Origin: Cristatella mucedo
Taxonomy: Eukaryota; Bryozoa; Phylactolaemata; Cristatellidae
DNA: 64,000 nt
Assembly (NCBI GenBank): GCA_009760855.2
Contig: WPIO01000110.1
Span: 505,501 to 569,500, forward strand
Direction: 5' to 3'
In this document: positions 45,345-57,600 of the stretch, one piece after another
How the letters are laid out: every line of letters starts with the position of its first letter
Position numbering within the stretch: the first letter of the stretch is position 1
Program-made: the position numbers and the translations under genes
Notes under the pieces: model-generated
Database searches by the model: none
The model's input: only the letters and a program-made list of their open reading frames with translations
Told to the model about the DNA's origin: nothing

Positions 45345-46240
45345 CAGCCTCTTAAATTCCGTCTATTAAATGTCCTATTGATAAAAACTAATGGGTTAAT
45401 TATCCGCGATCAGGTGGTCCAGGAGACGCTAGATACATTTCTGCTTTCCAAAACTTGGATGACGCCTTTTTCTAGTAGCTGTATATTTAAGACCACGACA
45501 CCATCGTTCTCATTCTATCAGTCCATGCGATCTGACAAGGTTTGTGGCAGGATTGCATTGGTTCGTGAATCGTTTGGCTATAAGACGTGCAGTTTTTGGC
45601 ATGGGCCGACGTTTGAATCAGTTGCAATGAGGTCTGCATCAAAGACGATGCCTCTCACTGTTGTAATACGTCAACCTCCTTCTGGCGGCCTGAACTTGTT
45701 TACAGAGGAGTTTTCAGAGTTCCTTGCTAAAATATTTGTGTGTGACTGGCCGTTACTGATTGCTGGAGACTTCAATATTCACGTTAGCAACAGCCAGGTC
45801 CTCTCATTTCTTGACCATTAGAACAGTTTTGGTTTGGGCCAACACGTTAATCTTACTATTCACGTCGGTTGCCATATTCTAGATCTCGTGATCACCAAGG
45901 ATGTTCTCCCCAATGACCTTGTGGTGTGCCCGCTGTCCCTCTCAGATCGTTGTTCGGTCTCGTTCACTGCTCAATTGTACGTACAGGGTAATGTCAAACT
46001 TGTTGAGCGACGTAACTTACAAAGCATTGACATAGACACATTTTTAAAATCTGTTGGTGGTGCAGGATTCCTTGGTCTGCATTCAGACTCGAGCGAATCT
46101 AACTGAACTGCTGCACCAGTTTCAGCCTCATTGCACCCTCAGGTCCTGTGTGGACAATAAACTAACTATTCTATTTCCTCCGCTTAAAGACCGTCGGCTG
46201 TAGACGCTTTAGCTTTGCACGAGCTTAGTTCATTCAGCCG
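45345..46240 (+). pseudogene. LINE endonuclease fused to reverse transcriptase end
   Basis: The translation shows a CR1/L2-type AP-endonuclease: ETLDTFLLSKTWM near 45430 (usual TETWL), LLIAGDFNIHV near 45760, HILDLVITKD near 45870, and SLSDRCSVSF where the family has SDH-x-x-V. Right after 46091 it jumps to the C-terminal part of the reverse transcriptase (CTSFSLIAPSGPVWT, frameshifted, matching 10400-10490), so the whole polymerase core is deleted. The endonuclease would nick target DNA for reverse transcription. The deletion and stops make it dead. Confidence 0.8.
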
Positions 46241-46321
46241 TGCTTGAGTTTTACGACGGCTCGAAGACTTTGCAACCTTTAAAGAAAGCGGAGATGATCG
46301 ATCAAGAGCGGTAGTACTCTA

Positions 46322-47215
46322 CTAGTTTCTGGCGTCAGCAGCTGAAAGGAGGACATACGTTAATTTAGTGTATGAAATCAAAGGACGTAGGTCTTGCACT
46401 GATTTAATCGAGGAAAATGGGACGAGAGAGGATGCTGCAATCTTAGGCGTGGACTCTCTGAGGTTATCTATCTTTCTAACAAAGTAGCTAGAGAAGCGAT
46501 TGGCTAGGTCGCCACAATGAACATATGGTAAGGAGGGAGATACGATGAGAAAGGTTAAACAGATGGTTGATGGTAAACAAGAGCTTTTATGGATAGGCAT
46601 CTGTGATTCCGCGTTACTCCTGTATAAGCTAGACTCGGCGTTCAATAGAATCGATTGGATTGATCTACAATAGTTTTTGTATGACTGACGATGTAGAGTA
46701 AATCCTGATCTTGTATAAGCTTTCCCAAGCTTACGCTTAGTGGACCTAGCTATTTTAGTGTCTCCGCTAAGCCTCTGGCCATCCGGGCGAGGGAAAAAAT
46801 TTCTCTTAGTCAGACGTGCAAACTCGTTAAGCACGTCTGCGTATGTCATGTCGTAGCATTCTACTAGTGACGACAAGCCGGATTGGGGCTTAACCAGCAA
46901 GGACGACAAGAATTTCACTCTGACTTCAGCCATGTCAAGGCTCTTGAGGTTACACGACTCACGGATGGTTTATGACGCTGAGTAATGCACCACTTCCGAT
47001 TGGAGGAGGCCTGAATGTGATCAGATGGGAAGGATTACGAGAAAATAGGGGTTAATAGCCCACACTTGTGGGAGAGTATTAAATCGAATGGGTGACTAGT
47101 GCTGTCGGTTTGGTCATGCTCACCAGCCATACGGGAAAAAGAGTCAAATCGCGGAATAAAGCGCATAATGTGCGAAGTAAGCTTTCAACACGAATGCTTA
47201 AGTTGCCCACAACGA
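46322..47215 (-). pseudogene. LINE endonuclease end and inter-domain region, reversed
   Basis: On the minus strand, starting at 47215, an endonuclease end is readable (HPFDLILSHKCG, then FPSDHIQ), followed by a long open frame (46933-46322, 203 codons) with the inter-domain pattern LANRFSSYFVRKIDNLRES. It belongs to the same group as the LINE on the plus strand beside it, in the opposite orientation. The reverse transcriptase core is missing at 46322. Confidence 0.75.
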
Positions 47216-47220
47216 TTGAA

Positions 47221-47916
47221 AATTAATTTAGATTACTGCAACCATTGGCAGCTTGTTCTCGGAGGTACTTAAAACAAGATTTTAAAGATTGCTTTGTGGG
47301 ACTGAAATGGTTTGCAATTAAGAGAGGAACGGGTGAAAATGGTGACTTCTGTGCAGTTTTAATTGATCTATGGGTATGAAAGAACGAGAAACCCGTCGTC
47401 GTGGCGTCGGCTATACTCGGACTGTTTTCGACTTCAGCCACGTCTCAATATAAGCGAGCAAGTCAAGATCAACATCAACCACAATCTCTTGTGTTATAAG
47501 GGGTTCATTTACACGGTGAACGAACCTTCCGAGGACAAGCATACGTTTGGCTGCAGGGGAAAATCCTAGTGTAAATGCTAGTCAGAGTAAACTCCTGGCG
47601 CTGCTGCTACTCAGTTGTCCATGGTAGCTAAAAGGAATTCGTGAGTAAGCATTAAGTGCATTTTGAAACTGGTGTTGGCCTACGGAGAGATGCTGGGAAG
47701 AAAATGCCGTGGGCCAGTATGCACACAGTATGGTGAGCGTTACGATAGCCGTCACGGTTCACATGCAGCAATTGTAAAGAGGCTGCCAATCAACTGACTT
47801 CTATGTTAACTTTGAAGCTGTATTGCACTCGAAGTGATGCGCATTAAGGAACTTCAAGAATATTATCGGAAATGCCAGACAAGTGGTTTATCATTCTGAC
47901 GGAAAAGAGGTACTTT
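47221..47916 (+). repeat. 696-bp duplication, copy 2
   Basis: Partner of 42414-43109. This copy continues without a break into module A at 47917. Confidence 0.95.
47363..47569 (+). CDS. Possible FLYWCH-like fragment (duplicated)
   Basis: Identical 68-codon frame to 42556-42762, with the same FLYWCH-like end lacking the Trp. It lies upstream of module A and downstream of a LINE fragment; no promoter or following exon is recognised. Confidence 0.3.
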   Translation: MIYGYERTRNPSSWRRLYSDCFRLQPRLNISEQVKININHNLLCYKGFIYTVNEPSEDKHTFGCRGKS

Positions 47917-49510
47917 TTTATGCAGTACTCCCACGGCTGCATGCAACTTCCCTGAGTTGGGCTGGAAAAAAAGAACGTTTTAGGTTCTGTCTCGTTCCAA
48001 GTGCCACGCTAGCCGCCGCTAACTGTGAGGTTGATGCTTGCTTCAGTTAACAAGAGAAGAAGTAGCACCCTGTCACCACTTGGATGAGAACCGTGGGCTA
48101 GCATACGGCTTAGTCTACTATGACAAACAGTGTGCAGCGTCTCTGCCCGAGCGCCTCCTAGGCCTGCCGGCTGATCTCTGAATTGAAACCATGACCTACG
48201 CTGCGGAATTTGCACTGAGAGTCATTTATGAAACAGTCACCGTAAGCCGAGGATTATGACCAGCCCAATTTATGAATGCATATTAACGATATTATTGTAG
48301 TTATTGTGACCTGGTTGTTATGTACGGAATGGAAATGAGCGAAGTTTTTCTCTTAGAGTAGCTGTCTACCAGTAGGTTTAGCATTAGCGCAAAGAGCTTC
48401 TATAAGCCGGTAAACGACTCTGTTGGAAGTCACTTGTCATTTCAGCCGTTTCAGTGTGCTGCTGACTTTGCTTGTGCTTTTTCTAACATTGCGTTATAGT
48501 GAGTTATAGTTAGAGCTCGGTGCGAGATTCACTCGTCACTACCTATATTAGCACAGTAAAAGTCTTTTAATGCAGTGTCCCTTTAATTTGCTGCAGGTTT
48601 TAAACCTCAAATTACCACCCACCCAAATAAGAGCTCTCCGAAGAGGTGACATATCGACGATTGAGGGTCAAACCAAAGTGGTCTTCTGTTTGCCTAGTCA
48701 GGTCACGTGTGGTATACTGATAGCCAATTGCTGTGAATGCAGCTCTTCCTTACCCTCGTGAGATATATTTAGTTTCAAAACAGACCCTTGAGTTTAGAAG
48801 GTCACAGCTATAGGAAGGATAATCGAAGCTTAATCTGTGATGATTTATGTAAATTGTGATCTTCAAATGAGGGCTTCCATTCTTATTTGACATTTCGGCC
48901 GTCACAATTTTTGTCGTAGCTGTATTAGGTTGGATTAAAATTGATCGGGTGTACGATAGATTTGTGGCCGTCTCGCTTGTGCAAGATGTTCAGCTATCGT
49001 TCGGGAGAGCCAATACTACGAGGCTTCAAGCTCGATCTAAGTTAGGAGCACTATTGTTGTCAATTTATATTAGTCATATTACTAAATTGCATAACATACC
49101 TATTTAATTACTTTAGTCAATCCTGTAAATTCTTTCCGCAGTGTCCTTGCACTGTATCTAATGTCAGGACTATCTGTATTGAGTCAACCCTCGATCTTGC
49201 ACATATGGCCGTGGTTCCTTTTATTTTTTACGGATTGGCAAGGTTTGGAAATAATGGAGAAAGAAAATTACTTGTTTCCTTATCTTAGCTCTGTCTTGAA
49301 CTAGCCGGGACTGTGTGACTCTGCACTTGGTACATTACCAAACAGACCCGCGGTTGTAATTATCAACGTATGCAATGGGAGGACTGCATATCATAAATGA
49401 ATTAAACTACAATGAGCAGGCTATCAGACAGTAGAACTACTTTTGGTTCATGTCACGCATGCAAGAACTGTCATGGTGCAACTCTCACGCTCGTTACTTC
49501 TCATGTTCAA
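47917..49510 (+). repeat. Module A, main second copy
   Basis: Colinear with 14770-15690 (to about 48830) and then with 24430-25300. This shows that the 24 kb sequence is the continuation of module A. No coding frame is shared between copies. Confidence 0.75.
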
Positions 49511-51090
49511 CTTACTCTTAGATCTCAGTTTCATATTTTAGCTAACCTATTGAAAACATGATATGCAACGTCCCGCGATTATTACCTCTAAGCTCGGCCT
49601 CTGATTGCTAAATTGCGATCGCTTACGACACGGCAGTGATAGTCATGCTTAAGAGCTCTACGATAAGCATCTACGAGAGCCCATTTATGTAGAGCTTTTG
49701 ATCAGCCCTGCGTAAAATGGCTGAACTTGACCGATTCAGCTCTATTCACCGTCTTGCTGCCGACGGATGAGTCGTCGGGCAGCGAGTTAGCCACTATAAC
49801 GTGATGATCAGTTTGATTAAAGTCACCTGCCATACCAGCTGTACTACGCATGCAATAATGATTCGGGCTGTTGTGATTTTATTGTTGTTAAATCGTGCTG
49901 TTTGAAGAATTTCCATCTCTGTGTGCTTTTTGATCTTTGTGAAAGTGCTCTATCTTTACATCTTGGGCCTTTTAAAAGCGTCAGGTCAGTAAGTTGCACG
50001 CGTTGTGCCACTATTTGAACGAGCAAGGGTTTCGCAGACGTTACTCGACGGACTTGCTGCAGCATGCTACTCCTCAAACTGCGATCGTAGGGCTACGGTT
50101 TCTAAAGACACCACTACCCTCAGTGACCGCTTATAATGTGTACCTCTGATATTACAGATCTTTTAACTTGTGCTATTGGATTGCATCTTGATCTTTGTTG
50201 ACGCTTTAAAAAATGTGGTGCTATTGAGACCGGCTAAAGTCGATTGTCTATTCAACTCTTGTCGATGCTGGAGCGTTGTTTAATTTTTTTACCATATTTC
50301 ACCACATTTTTTTACCATTTGTTTACCCTGCTTTTACCAAATCAGTTCTTGTGCCTATTTACTCAAGTTCAAACCACTATTCTTGCGAAAAAAGTACATC
50401 CGTGGACAAGTTTCTTACCACAACCTTAAAGATTTACATCGCCACCTGTTTCGGTACGCCGCCTGATCGTTTGTGGAATCATTTTTTTGTGAAAAGTGCC
50501 CCTCTTTCGACATTGAAAAGAGTTTTTTTATTTAAATTACCTTAAGTCTTAACAGCAAGCAGGCATCCTCTGCCTTTCCAATTGATCCTCCCTCCGACCT
50601 AATTTCTTTTATACGATGCTAGCAAGTTAACGTACGCCATAGACCTTAGTTAGCTTGCCACTTGCCATTATTCGATGCATAGGCCTGAACGAAGTCCCTC
50701 TCATGGAGCAACGGTCTACTAGTCGGTGAGTTATAACGCTGAACGTGTTCTGCTCTAAATGTGTAGACGATTCTATGGAAAGCCAACTGTCGCAAAATAC
50801 TTTCATGTTTGAACCAACAGGGCCTAGCTCGGCTTCTCATTCGACTGCTGGAATCCTGGCTACACCCCCACTCGGATTCCCTTTATTCAGCAACTGCCTG
50901 CAAGGTGGGCATTTGCAATTTGATTCCTAATTACTTCCTGATACGGTAGCTCCAACCAGCGATTTTTCGGGAAAACCTGTAATTACGTGAAAGCCAATAG
51001 CCAGAGCTTGCAGCTCGCTAGGATAAGCGCCACTACCTCGACGATAGCTCGCGATCGAAACGTCCCAATCAAAAATCGATTCACTTCCCT
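49511..51090. other. Mostly unmatched segment between modules A and B
   Basis: 49915-50200 matches 36890-37160. The rest (50200-51090) has no clear partner in the window, and its open frames (for example 50276-50545) show no recognisable domain. Confidence 0.4.
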
Positions 51091-51645
51091 ACGAGCACGT
51101 GACCCTCATCAATCAAGCCGTTCTTCTTTCAGTTGAGTAAGTATGCCAATAATAGGGCTGCTTCGACTGGAATAGGAATTTAAAATTATTTCAGGAGTTT
51201 GTCTAACCAAGACTATATTCTTGCAACTCATTGTATTCAAAACTTCTTCCTTGTAGTCCAAACAGTCTGCAACCTGTGCACAGACCATTGCTCGGTTGGC
51301 CTTTAATCGACTGGTTAACTGCCACATCCCAACGCTTCCGTATGAGTTTAACTGAATTCCTATCAAGCGTAAAATTAATTTCAAGATTAACTCTGTACCA
51401 TACAGGTCGCTTCACAAGCTAGCACCAGATTCCCTATCCAACCTCCCTGTTCTTCCAGTGCGACTCCTACTCCTCAGAGCTTACTCTGAGGAGTAGGAGT
51501 GGCACTTACCTTGCATTAAATTTACATATCTTGATTATCTAGGCCTCAGCTCGTCAAAATTTCAAGAGTGTTTTCATTATTTTTACCAGTGTATCATTTA
51601 CAACATGCAACTCCAACGAGTTGTTAAAAACTGGTGGATCTGTTT
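51091..51645 (+). repeat. Module B, second copy
   Basis: Colinear with 15700-16235, with a local hairpin at 51463-51500 in place of the simpler sequence at 16075. Confidence 0.75.
51463..51500. repeat. Perfect 17-bp hairpin
   Basis: Arms actcctactcctcagag and its exact complement, loop ctta. The other module B copy lacks the second arm. Confidence 0.92.
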
Positions 51646-51649
51646 GGGA

Positions 51650-52262
51650 TAATAATAATAATAATACACTTGATAAAGCGCCCTCAGAGAACTGCATCTC
51701 TTTCTAGGTGCTTTGCATTTGCTGCAAAGGAAACACGATCACATGGTGAGTTGTATCACGCTTGATAAACATGATGAATAACATGACTAGGAATGACATG
51801 CACAGGGTCAGCATGCGTGTGGTTAGTGGCAGCATGTACAGCTTCAGCACGCATAAGCACATAAAGGACAAATCACAGGGACCCAGTAAATTCTGACATA
51901 AATAGGCGTGTTTTTAGTTTGTTTTTAAATGTGGTCAAGTCAGGGGATGTCGTGATGCAAGTCGGGAGTGAGTTCCAGGCTTTTAGAGCATACGAACTAA
52001 ATGCACGGTCTCCAAAGGATCTGAGGTTTGTACGAGGTATAAGTAAACCGTTGGTTTCCGAAAAGTGGGTTGTACGATGCTGGGCCTAGTGGGGGAGTAG
52101 ATCAGAGAGATAGGCTGGAGCCAAAGAATGAAGGAACCTAAAAGTTAGCGACGAAACCTATAAATTAATCCATCGCTTGACTGGTAGTCTGTACAGGTTG
52201 GCTAGAAGTGGTTTAATGTGTCAACTGTGACGCTCACCACAGACAAGCCTAGCTGCAGAGTT
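51650..52262 (-). mobile_element. LINE 3' fragment with (ATT)n end
   Basis: On the minus strand the sequence reads NSAARLVCGERHS, LLANLYRLPVKRWINL and LTFRFLHSLAPAYLSDLLPH, a CR1/L2-type C-terminus, then a 3' untranslated region. It ends in a tail (51667-51720) with a gcgcc...ggcgc-type inverted pair, followed by (ATT)n (51650-51666). The matching place at 16236 lacks it. Confidence 0.82.
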
Positions 52263-54376
52263 CTTATATTCTTAAGAGAACTTAATCTCTACCTAGGCGC
52301 TTCATATATGCTTGGGGGCTCATGTCACGACCCGGTCGAGATAGTTTTTATGTTTTGGAGGTCGTGAGCTTTGCTTTCAGTGACAAGCAAACCTTTTCGA
52401 ATACGACATGCTACTTCGAGCACCCCGTTCGCGTACTCTCTCGTTTTGCAGGGTCATTTAAACGTGACCTAACGTTCAGCTAATTTAAGTCCTCCCACAT
52501 AGGCTGCTCACCAAAAATCCTGTGCTTCAAGTTTTACGGTAGATGGAGGCGACTAAAGCTTGTCCAGCGGGCTCAGCCAGATTGCCTTCAGATTACCCTG
52601 CTTAAGCCAGATTTACATGGTCAATCTGGCTCGCTACTTTATTCTTTCGTACATCTGTCTACCTTTTTAACTGAGCCCAGGCTGTCAGCTTTTTGCTATT
52701 TCTTGCTTTCCATCTAATCCGCCACCTGGTGTTCGTGTGGGAATTGCTTTTGTCATAGATGTAGGAAATGGCCCTCCTCATTGAAGCTCTTGGCAAATTT
52801 TAACGGCCTGCGACTGCTTTTGTAGCCAGCTACCTCATTCTCGGATCCACGTGTGACTAGCTCGTAGATTCCCATAAACAGCAACTCTTGGAGAAAGCAC
52901 CGATGATTTTGCTACCTACTGAACACCCCCACCCGGCTCTTCGTTTTTCAAAGCGATCAAGAAGGGGTGCCCTTGGCGGTGCGTGGAGTCGGTCGCTTGC
53001 ATAGCTGTGATTGAATCGTGGCCAAGTAGTAGCACTGCATTCGACTTCTGATTCCTTGTTAAGGTTTTTCCAAAGTATAGAACAGCTTGCCGTATTGGTG
53101 ACGTATCCGCCAAACACTCAAGTAGGTAGAAAGCAAGACCCGCCGGGTATACTGCCTAAATCCACGCCCCCACCCCACCCCCATGTAAGCGGGTATTGCG
53201 GAGGCTACCAGGAGGAGTCCCAGGAGGAGCGTCAGCCACTGAATGTCATCATCATAGAGGAATGGAAAGAAAAATAATTAGTTCTAAAAAACGCATACTA
53301 CAGCTAGGACTAATACCAAGGTGCTGCCATACACTAAAGGCTCCAGGTTGTCTCCGGGATGGGAGGGGTTGCCGTAAGTGTAGACCGCAGTTGGCCTCGT
53401 TCTGGTTTTGTCACAGCCTGGAAAAAGCACGTGAGGTAAGAATCGCATGGCTAGTGAAGTGGAGTTGCTAGCTCTTTCTTTTCGTCACCGAGCAAGACGA
53501 TGCATGCTGGCGCAAGAGTTTGATTTGAGACTCCCGACACTTTATGGATATCGACAGCTGTTTTACGTTGCAATGCTTTTTAACGGCCCGATCCGGAGCC
53601 TACCTTCTGCCGCAGGGGTGCCTCTCACGTGGCCGCCGCCGCCTCATCGCGCATTTGCCGGCCCAAAGCCAGCTCTCCATCGTTCGACTCTGCGGTTTTC
53701 CTGCCGTGCTTTCGTGCGATTTGGAGCTGCATTTGGTGCTGCGTTGTTCGCGCCGCCCACTGTCACGGACAGTAAGGCCATGCCATGCTGACCGCCTGAT
53801 CCGGAGCCTACCTTCTGCCGCGGGGGTGCCTCACGTGGCCGCCGCCGCCACATCGCGCATTTGCCGGCCCAAAGCCAGCTCTCCATCGTTCGACTCTGCG
53901 GTTTTCCTGCCGTGCTTTCGTGCGATTTGGAGCTGCATTTGGTGCTGCGTTGTTCGCGCCACCCACTGTCACGGACAGTAAGGCCTTGCTGACCGCCTGC
54001 TTGAACTATAGGGCGAGCGTTTTAAGTGTTTGGGTTTCGTAACCTTCTGCCTTGGTCGAACGACGTTTTGAGCTCGTGTTTATTAATGAGCACTGTTACT
54101 GCCAGCAGCATCTAGCAAGACTTTATCAAGTAGGGCTATCTGTTTCTTCGAGGAATGCGTCGGTCTTGAGATGGCCAGAGTGACTTATCTGCCCGCCAGC
54201 CGACCGCGCGGAGTGCTGCGCTGGGTCGGACTAGGAGAGGAAATGTAGCACAGCACCCATCTCTTCTCTCTGCTTCCCTCCTTTCTCACTCCTCGCCATA
54301 CTACCCGTTACGCCACCCTTATGGTGGCATCGACTGCAAGCCCATCCGTGAAACCGAAAGAATGCGTGTAGAGACG
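52263..54376 (+). repeat. Module C, second full copy
   Basis: Colinear with 16240-18340. It lacks the SINE at 17229 and has gained a 208-bp tandem duplication. Confidence 0.75.
53583..53992. repeat. 208-bp recent tandem duplication
   Basis: 53583-53790 and 53791-53992 match at an offset of about 208 with few differences. The unit is GC-rich (gccgccgccgcc) and includes the gatttggagctgcattt block found once in each other module C copy. Confidence 0.92.
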
Positions 54377-54534
54377 TGATGGTTCACATGGTAAGCCGTT
54401 TGGTTTTCACGACCTCGGCCCAAGGTGGTGGGTTCGAATCCTGCAGTGGGCGATCCTTTATTGTAGCTTCAAGCGATGATGATAGCCGTACAGGCTCTTC
54501 TGTCGCTATAAAAGAGGCTGTTGAATCAGCTAGC
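54377..54534 (+). repeat. SINE family 1 at the C/D module junction
   Basis: B box ggttcgaatcc at 54431-54441. It shares subfamily changes and position with the copy at 18341. Confidence 0.85.
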
Positions 54535-55071
54535 ACTACGATAACTTACACAAAAATCGAGTATTTTGGTATTAACGTTTTGCAATCGGTATATTGAAGA
54601 TGAGTAGCCTGTCCGTATCCTGTGCATAAGTTAATTTGCTTTACTGTGCTTCTATTGTTTGTTCTGTGCGTTTTTAAAGGCTGCAAGACATGATTTCAAC
54701 CCCGTGTGAAGTATTTTTATGCATTTAAAGGCTGATTGTGACTCACGGTTACGACATTTGTACATCGGCCTAGGGTAGAAAAATCTGAGTCAAGGTACTT
54801 TCCGTTTTTGGCACGGGAAGGGCTACATTTTGTTAGTGATGGCATGGATAACGTCGGCAGGCATATGCACACACATTTCAATTTTAACGAATTAGAAATA
54901 TGCAGGGGAAATCTTGTTCAGCTTCTCGTCAAATTTCCTTGAGTAGTTAGATCTTATGACAGCCATGAATGGGTTCCACCTACATGGAGCATGCGAACTG
55001 GTGTCAGGGTCTCCAAACGTTAAGGGTTCGTTCTAATGACACAGCTCATTCAGAAGAGCTGTAAGGAAGAG

Positions 55072-55075
55072 ATAA

Positions 55076-55122
<47 letters not shown>
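55072..55122. repeat. (GA)n microsatellite in module D, second copy
   Basis: A pure GA run at the equivalent place to 19027 and 44092. Confidence 0.95.
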
Positions 55123-55124
<2 letters not shown>

Positions 55125-56257
55125 ACCTGACTGGTAAGAGATGCGATAGGTGGATTGGAGTTATACAATGATGTGGCCTATAAAGTGAACGACAGGAACC
55201 TGAAGTCGACCCAATGCGCCGTCGGGAGGGGGCTAACTAATGATGGAATTGCTGTGGAGCTGTTGCATTAACTGCCAGCGCCCCGTCGAAACTGCGAGTA
55301 CTGGTCTACTGTAATCCATAGGGGTTTCCTGGGCGAACGCCTCTGACGGCTGGCTTGTGTAGTTGATAAAATAATGTAATTTCTATGCTTCTGCAGCACT
55401 ACAAGTTATAGATTAATGTGGCCTCTAGAGTGAGTGAATAAACCCTAAAGGCGATCCTATGCGTCGTGCGGACCTGATGGAGCCCATCGGTGAGAATGAG
55501 GACCAGGAGCCAGGCGGGAGGTTGACTACGGATGACGTGCTAGTGAAGTTGTTTTATCAACTTCAGCATCCTGTCGCATATGAGAGTACTGAGCTACTGC
55601 AATCCAGGCGGGTTTCACGGACAAATGCCTCTGACAGCAGAGTTGTGTAGTTAATAAAAATAATGTTATGTATGTGCTTCTGCAGCTCTACGAGGCCACG
55701 TTGTCTTTCCGTATGGTCTGTTTTCTGTGGCCCACTCAATATTTACCAGCTTTAATGGGCATACGACAATCACCGGAGGATTTCGCCTCGCTCAACAAAG
55801 AAATGTGCCAGGCATTTTTAATCCGAAGGGCAGTTGAGGAAATGAGTAGCAGAGCGGCAGCGACTAAAGCTGGTCAAACGTGTGTGCCTGAGTCGGCAGC
55901 AAGAACGATTGTGCTGCCGCTTAAGAACTGCTGGAATGGTTTCAATAGTATAGAAACTTCCCAGCAAACGTTTCGGCCATCGGTCGTCCTTAAAATAAGA
56001 ATGGAACCGCTAATTTACCGTATATAGAAAACCAGAGGGTGCCAAAAGTGCAAAGCTGGTGCAGTAGCTCGGCTAGCTAGCTATGAAAGAGCAAGACCAC
56101 TGTGGACCTTATGAGGCCTAGTAACCCAATATCTGTCGATCAACCACTGGTCAGCACGGCTACTTCAACAAAGCAGACACGTGGCTGAATTTCTTGGAAT
56201 TGTGGATCAAATTTGATCAAATTGCGGATCAAATTTGAAGCCACATTCTTCACGCCG

Positions 56258-56385
56258 AGCTGGTTTGGTCCAGCGGTTAAGGTGCTCGCCCCCGACAGTC
56301 TGAGGTCATGGGCTCGAGCCCCGAGGCATATGTGAAGCGCCTGAATAGAGATCAAGTTCTTTTGGGCGCTATACAAGTGAATATC
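56258..56385 (+). repeat. tRNA-derived SINE (family 2)
   Basis: A-box region ggtccagcggttaaggtgct, B box ggctcgagccc at about 56311. The tail is aagcgcctgaatagagatca, then agttcttttgggcgctatac, then aagtgaata. The tail matches the reverse complement of the LINE tail at 62641-62696. Confidence 0.85.
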
Positions 56386-57600
56386 ATATATTTTTTCTCA
56401 CCAGGAACTGAGTCTGAGTCTGGACTTTTTTCGTAGCCAAGAAAAAATCCGAAGTGTTTCAAGTCCTGCCCAGACCTGCACAGACAGAACCAAAGGGTTC
56501 TGGTTGTGGTCTGGTGGACAATGCTTGGTCTCAGGCATGGCTCTACCATTATGGTTTGCAGTAGGTTAACAATGATGATTAATGAATCCTCTTTGTTTAA
56601 GCAGACCAATGTGTTGCAGGTTTACATTGCTGTAAGTAAGCAGAGTTGACTTTCGAGCTAATTGGGTCACGTTGAAAAATCACCTTTGAACGTAGTACTC
56701 CGATGGCTTGGAGTCGCTACAGATCACATCCATGCCAAGCAAGTTTTTGAGAGTAGGTCTTCACATTTATGACACTAGATGTTGGTATAGCTAATCGTAG
56801 GATTACATCTCTGTTCAATCAGAGGAAATTTGCTGCCATCAAACTGGTGGTCTCAGCAATAAACGCTGCAAAAAATGTGAGAGAGTCTAAGCTCCTGCAA
56901 GTATGGACGGGTAAAAGCTTTTTTGTTTGCATGTATTGGAACGCCTAAATTGTACTCGGCAATTACATTGGAAACAGAAAGAACATCCTTGATGTCAATG
57001 AAGGTTGATGGCAGATTCTCCATCTGTAGGGAATAAGCACTCTATGCAGTGACGAGATTTTCGGAAACCCGTGACGGCCAAAATAAGTATACTATATGGA
57101 CACTACGTTGCTTATTTGAGATTAAACGAGTGCCACAACAGTGTAGCTGGCTGCACCTGTCTAGTTAGGTCTCGGTTTGAAGTAATCTCGACAGAGAAGC
57201 TAATCTCAAATCGTAGGCTGTGCAAGTCGCTGCAAGAAATTCTTCAACTTTAATTATTTGCTTTTTATTTTGGGTTTAATTATATGCACGGCATCATTTC
57301 GGGCAAAATTATACAAGTAAAAAGATGCTAATGCCAGAATGCACAGCTTGGCTTAAAACGCTGACTCGTTTTCATGCTTTGATTCATGTTCAGGCATCCC
57401 TCGAAAGTGCACCGGAACAGAATCGAGTTTACTAGGACTAAAAGGAGGATGACCTTAGCCGAAAGCGTATACCAGAAGAGAATCGTATAATACTTTCGGT
57501 GACAAAGACATTGAAGCTTCAAGGAGCTGCAGCCGTACATATCCTCAAATACAGAAGCACTTTGACTTGCAATAATTGGCATCCCATTCTCGAAAGTCGT

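Larger units (their letters stand above)
54535..57600 (+). repeat. Module D, second full copy
   Basis: Colinear with 18500-20960. It contains an internal duplication: 55300-55400 and 55560-55680 both hold gagtactg(g/a)(t/g)cta, then gcggatttc-like, gcctctgac and a tag(t)tgataaaataatg block. The frame at 55459-55650 runs through one of these and is probably fortuitous. Confidence 0.7.

Noticed and set aside
42414-47916. LTRs of a 5.5-kb retrotransposon (the two 696-bp blocks)
   Set aside because: The blocks lack tg/ca ends and flanking duplication, the second block is colinear with module A beyond its end, and the sequence between them consists of other modules and LINE pieces.
55459-55650. 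A 63-codon frame starting MRRADLMEPIGENEDQEPGG
   Set aside because: It lies across an internally duplicated part of module D and has no counterpart in the other module D copies.
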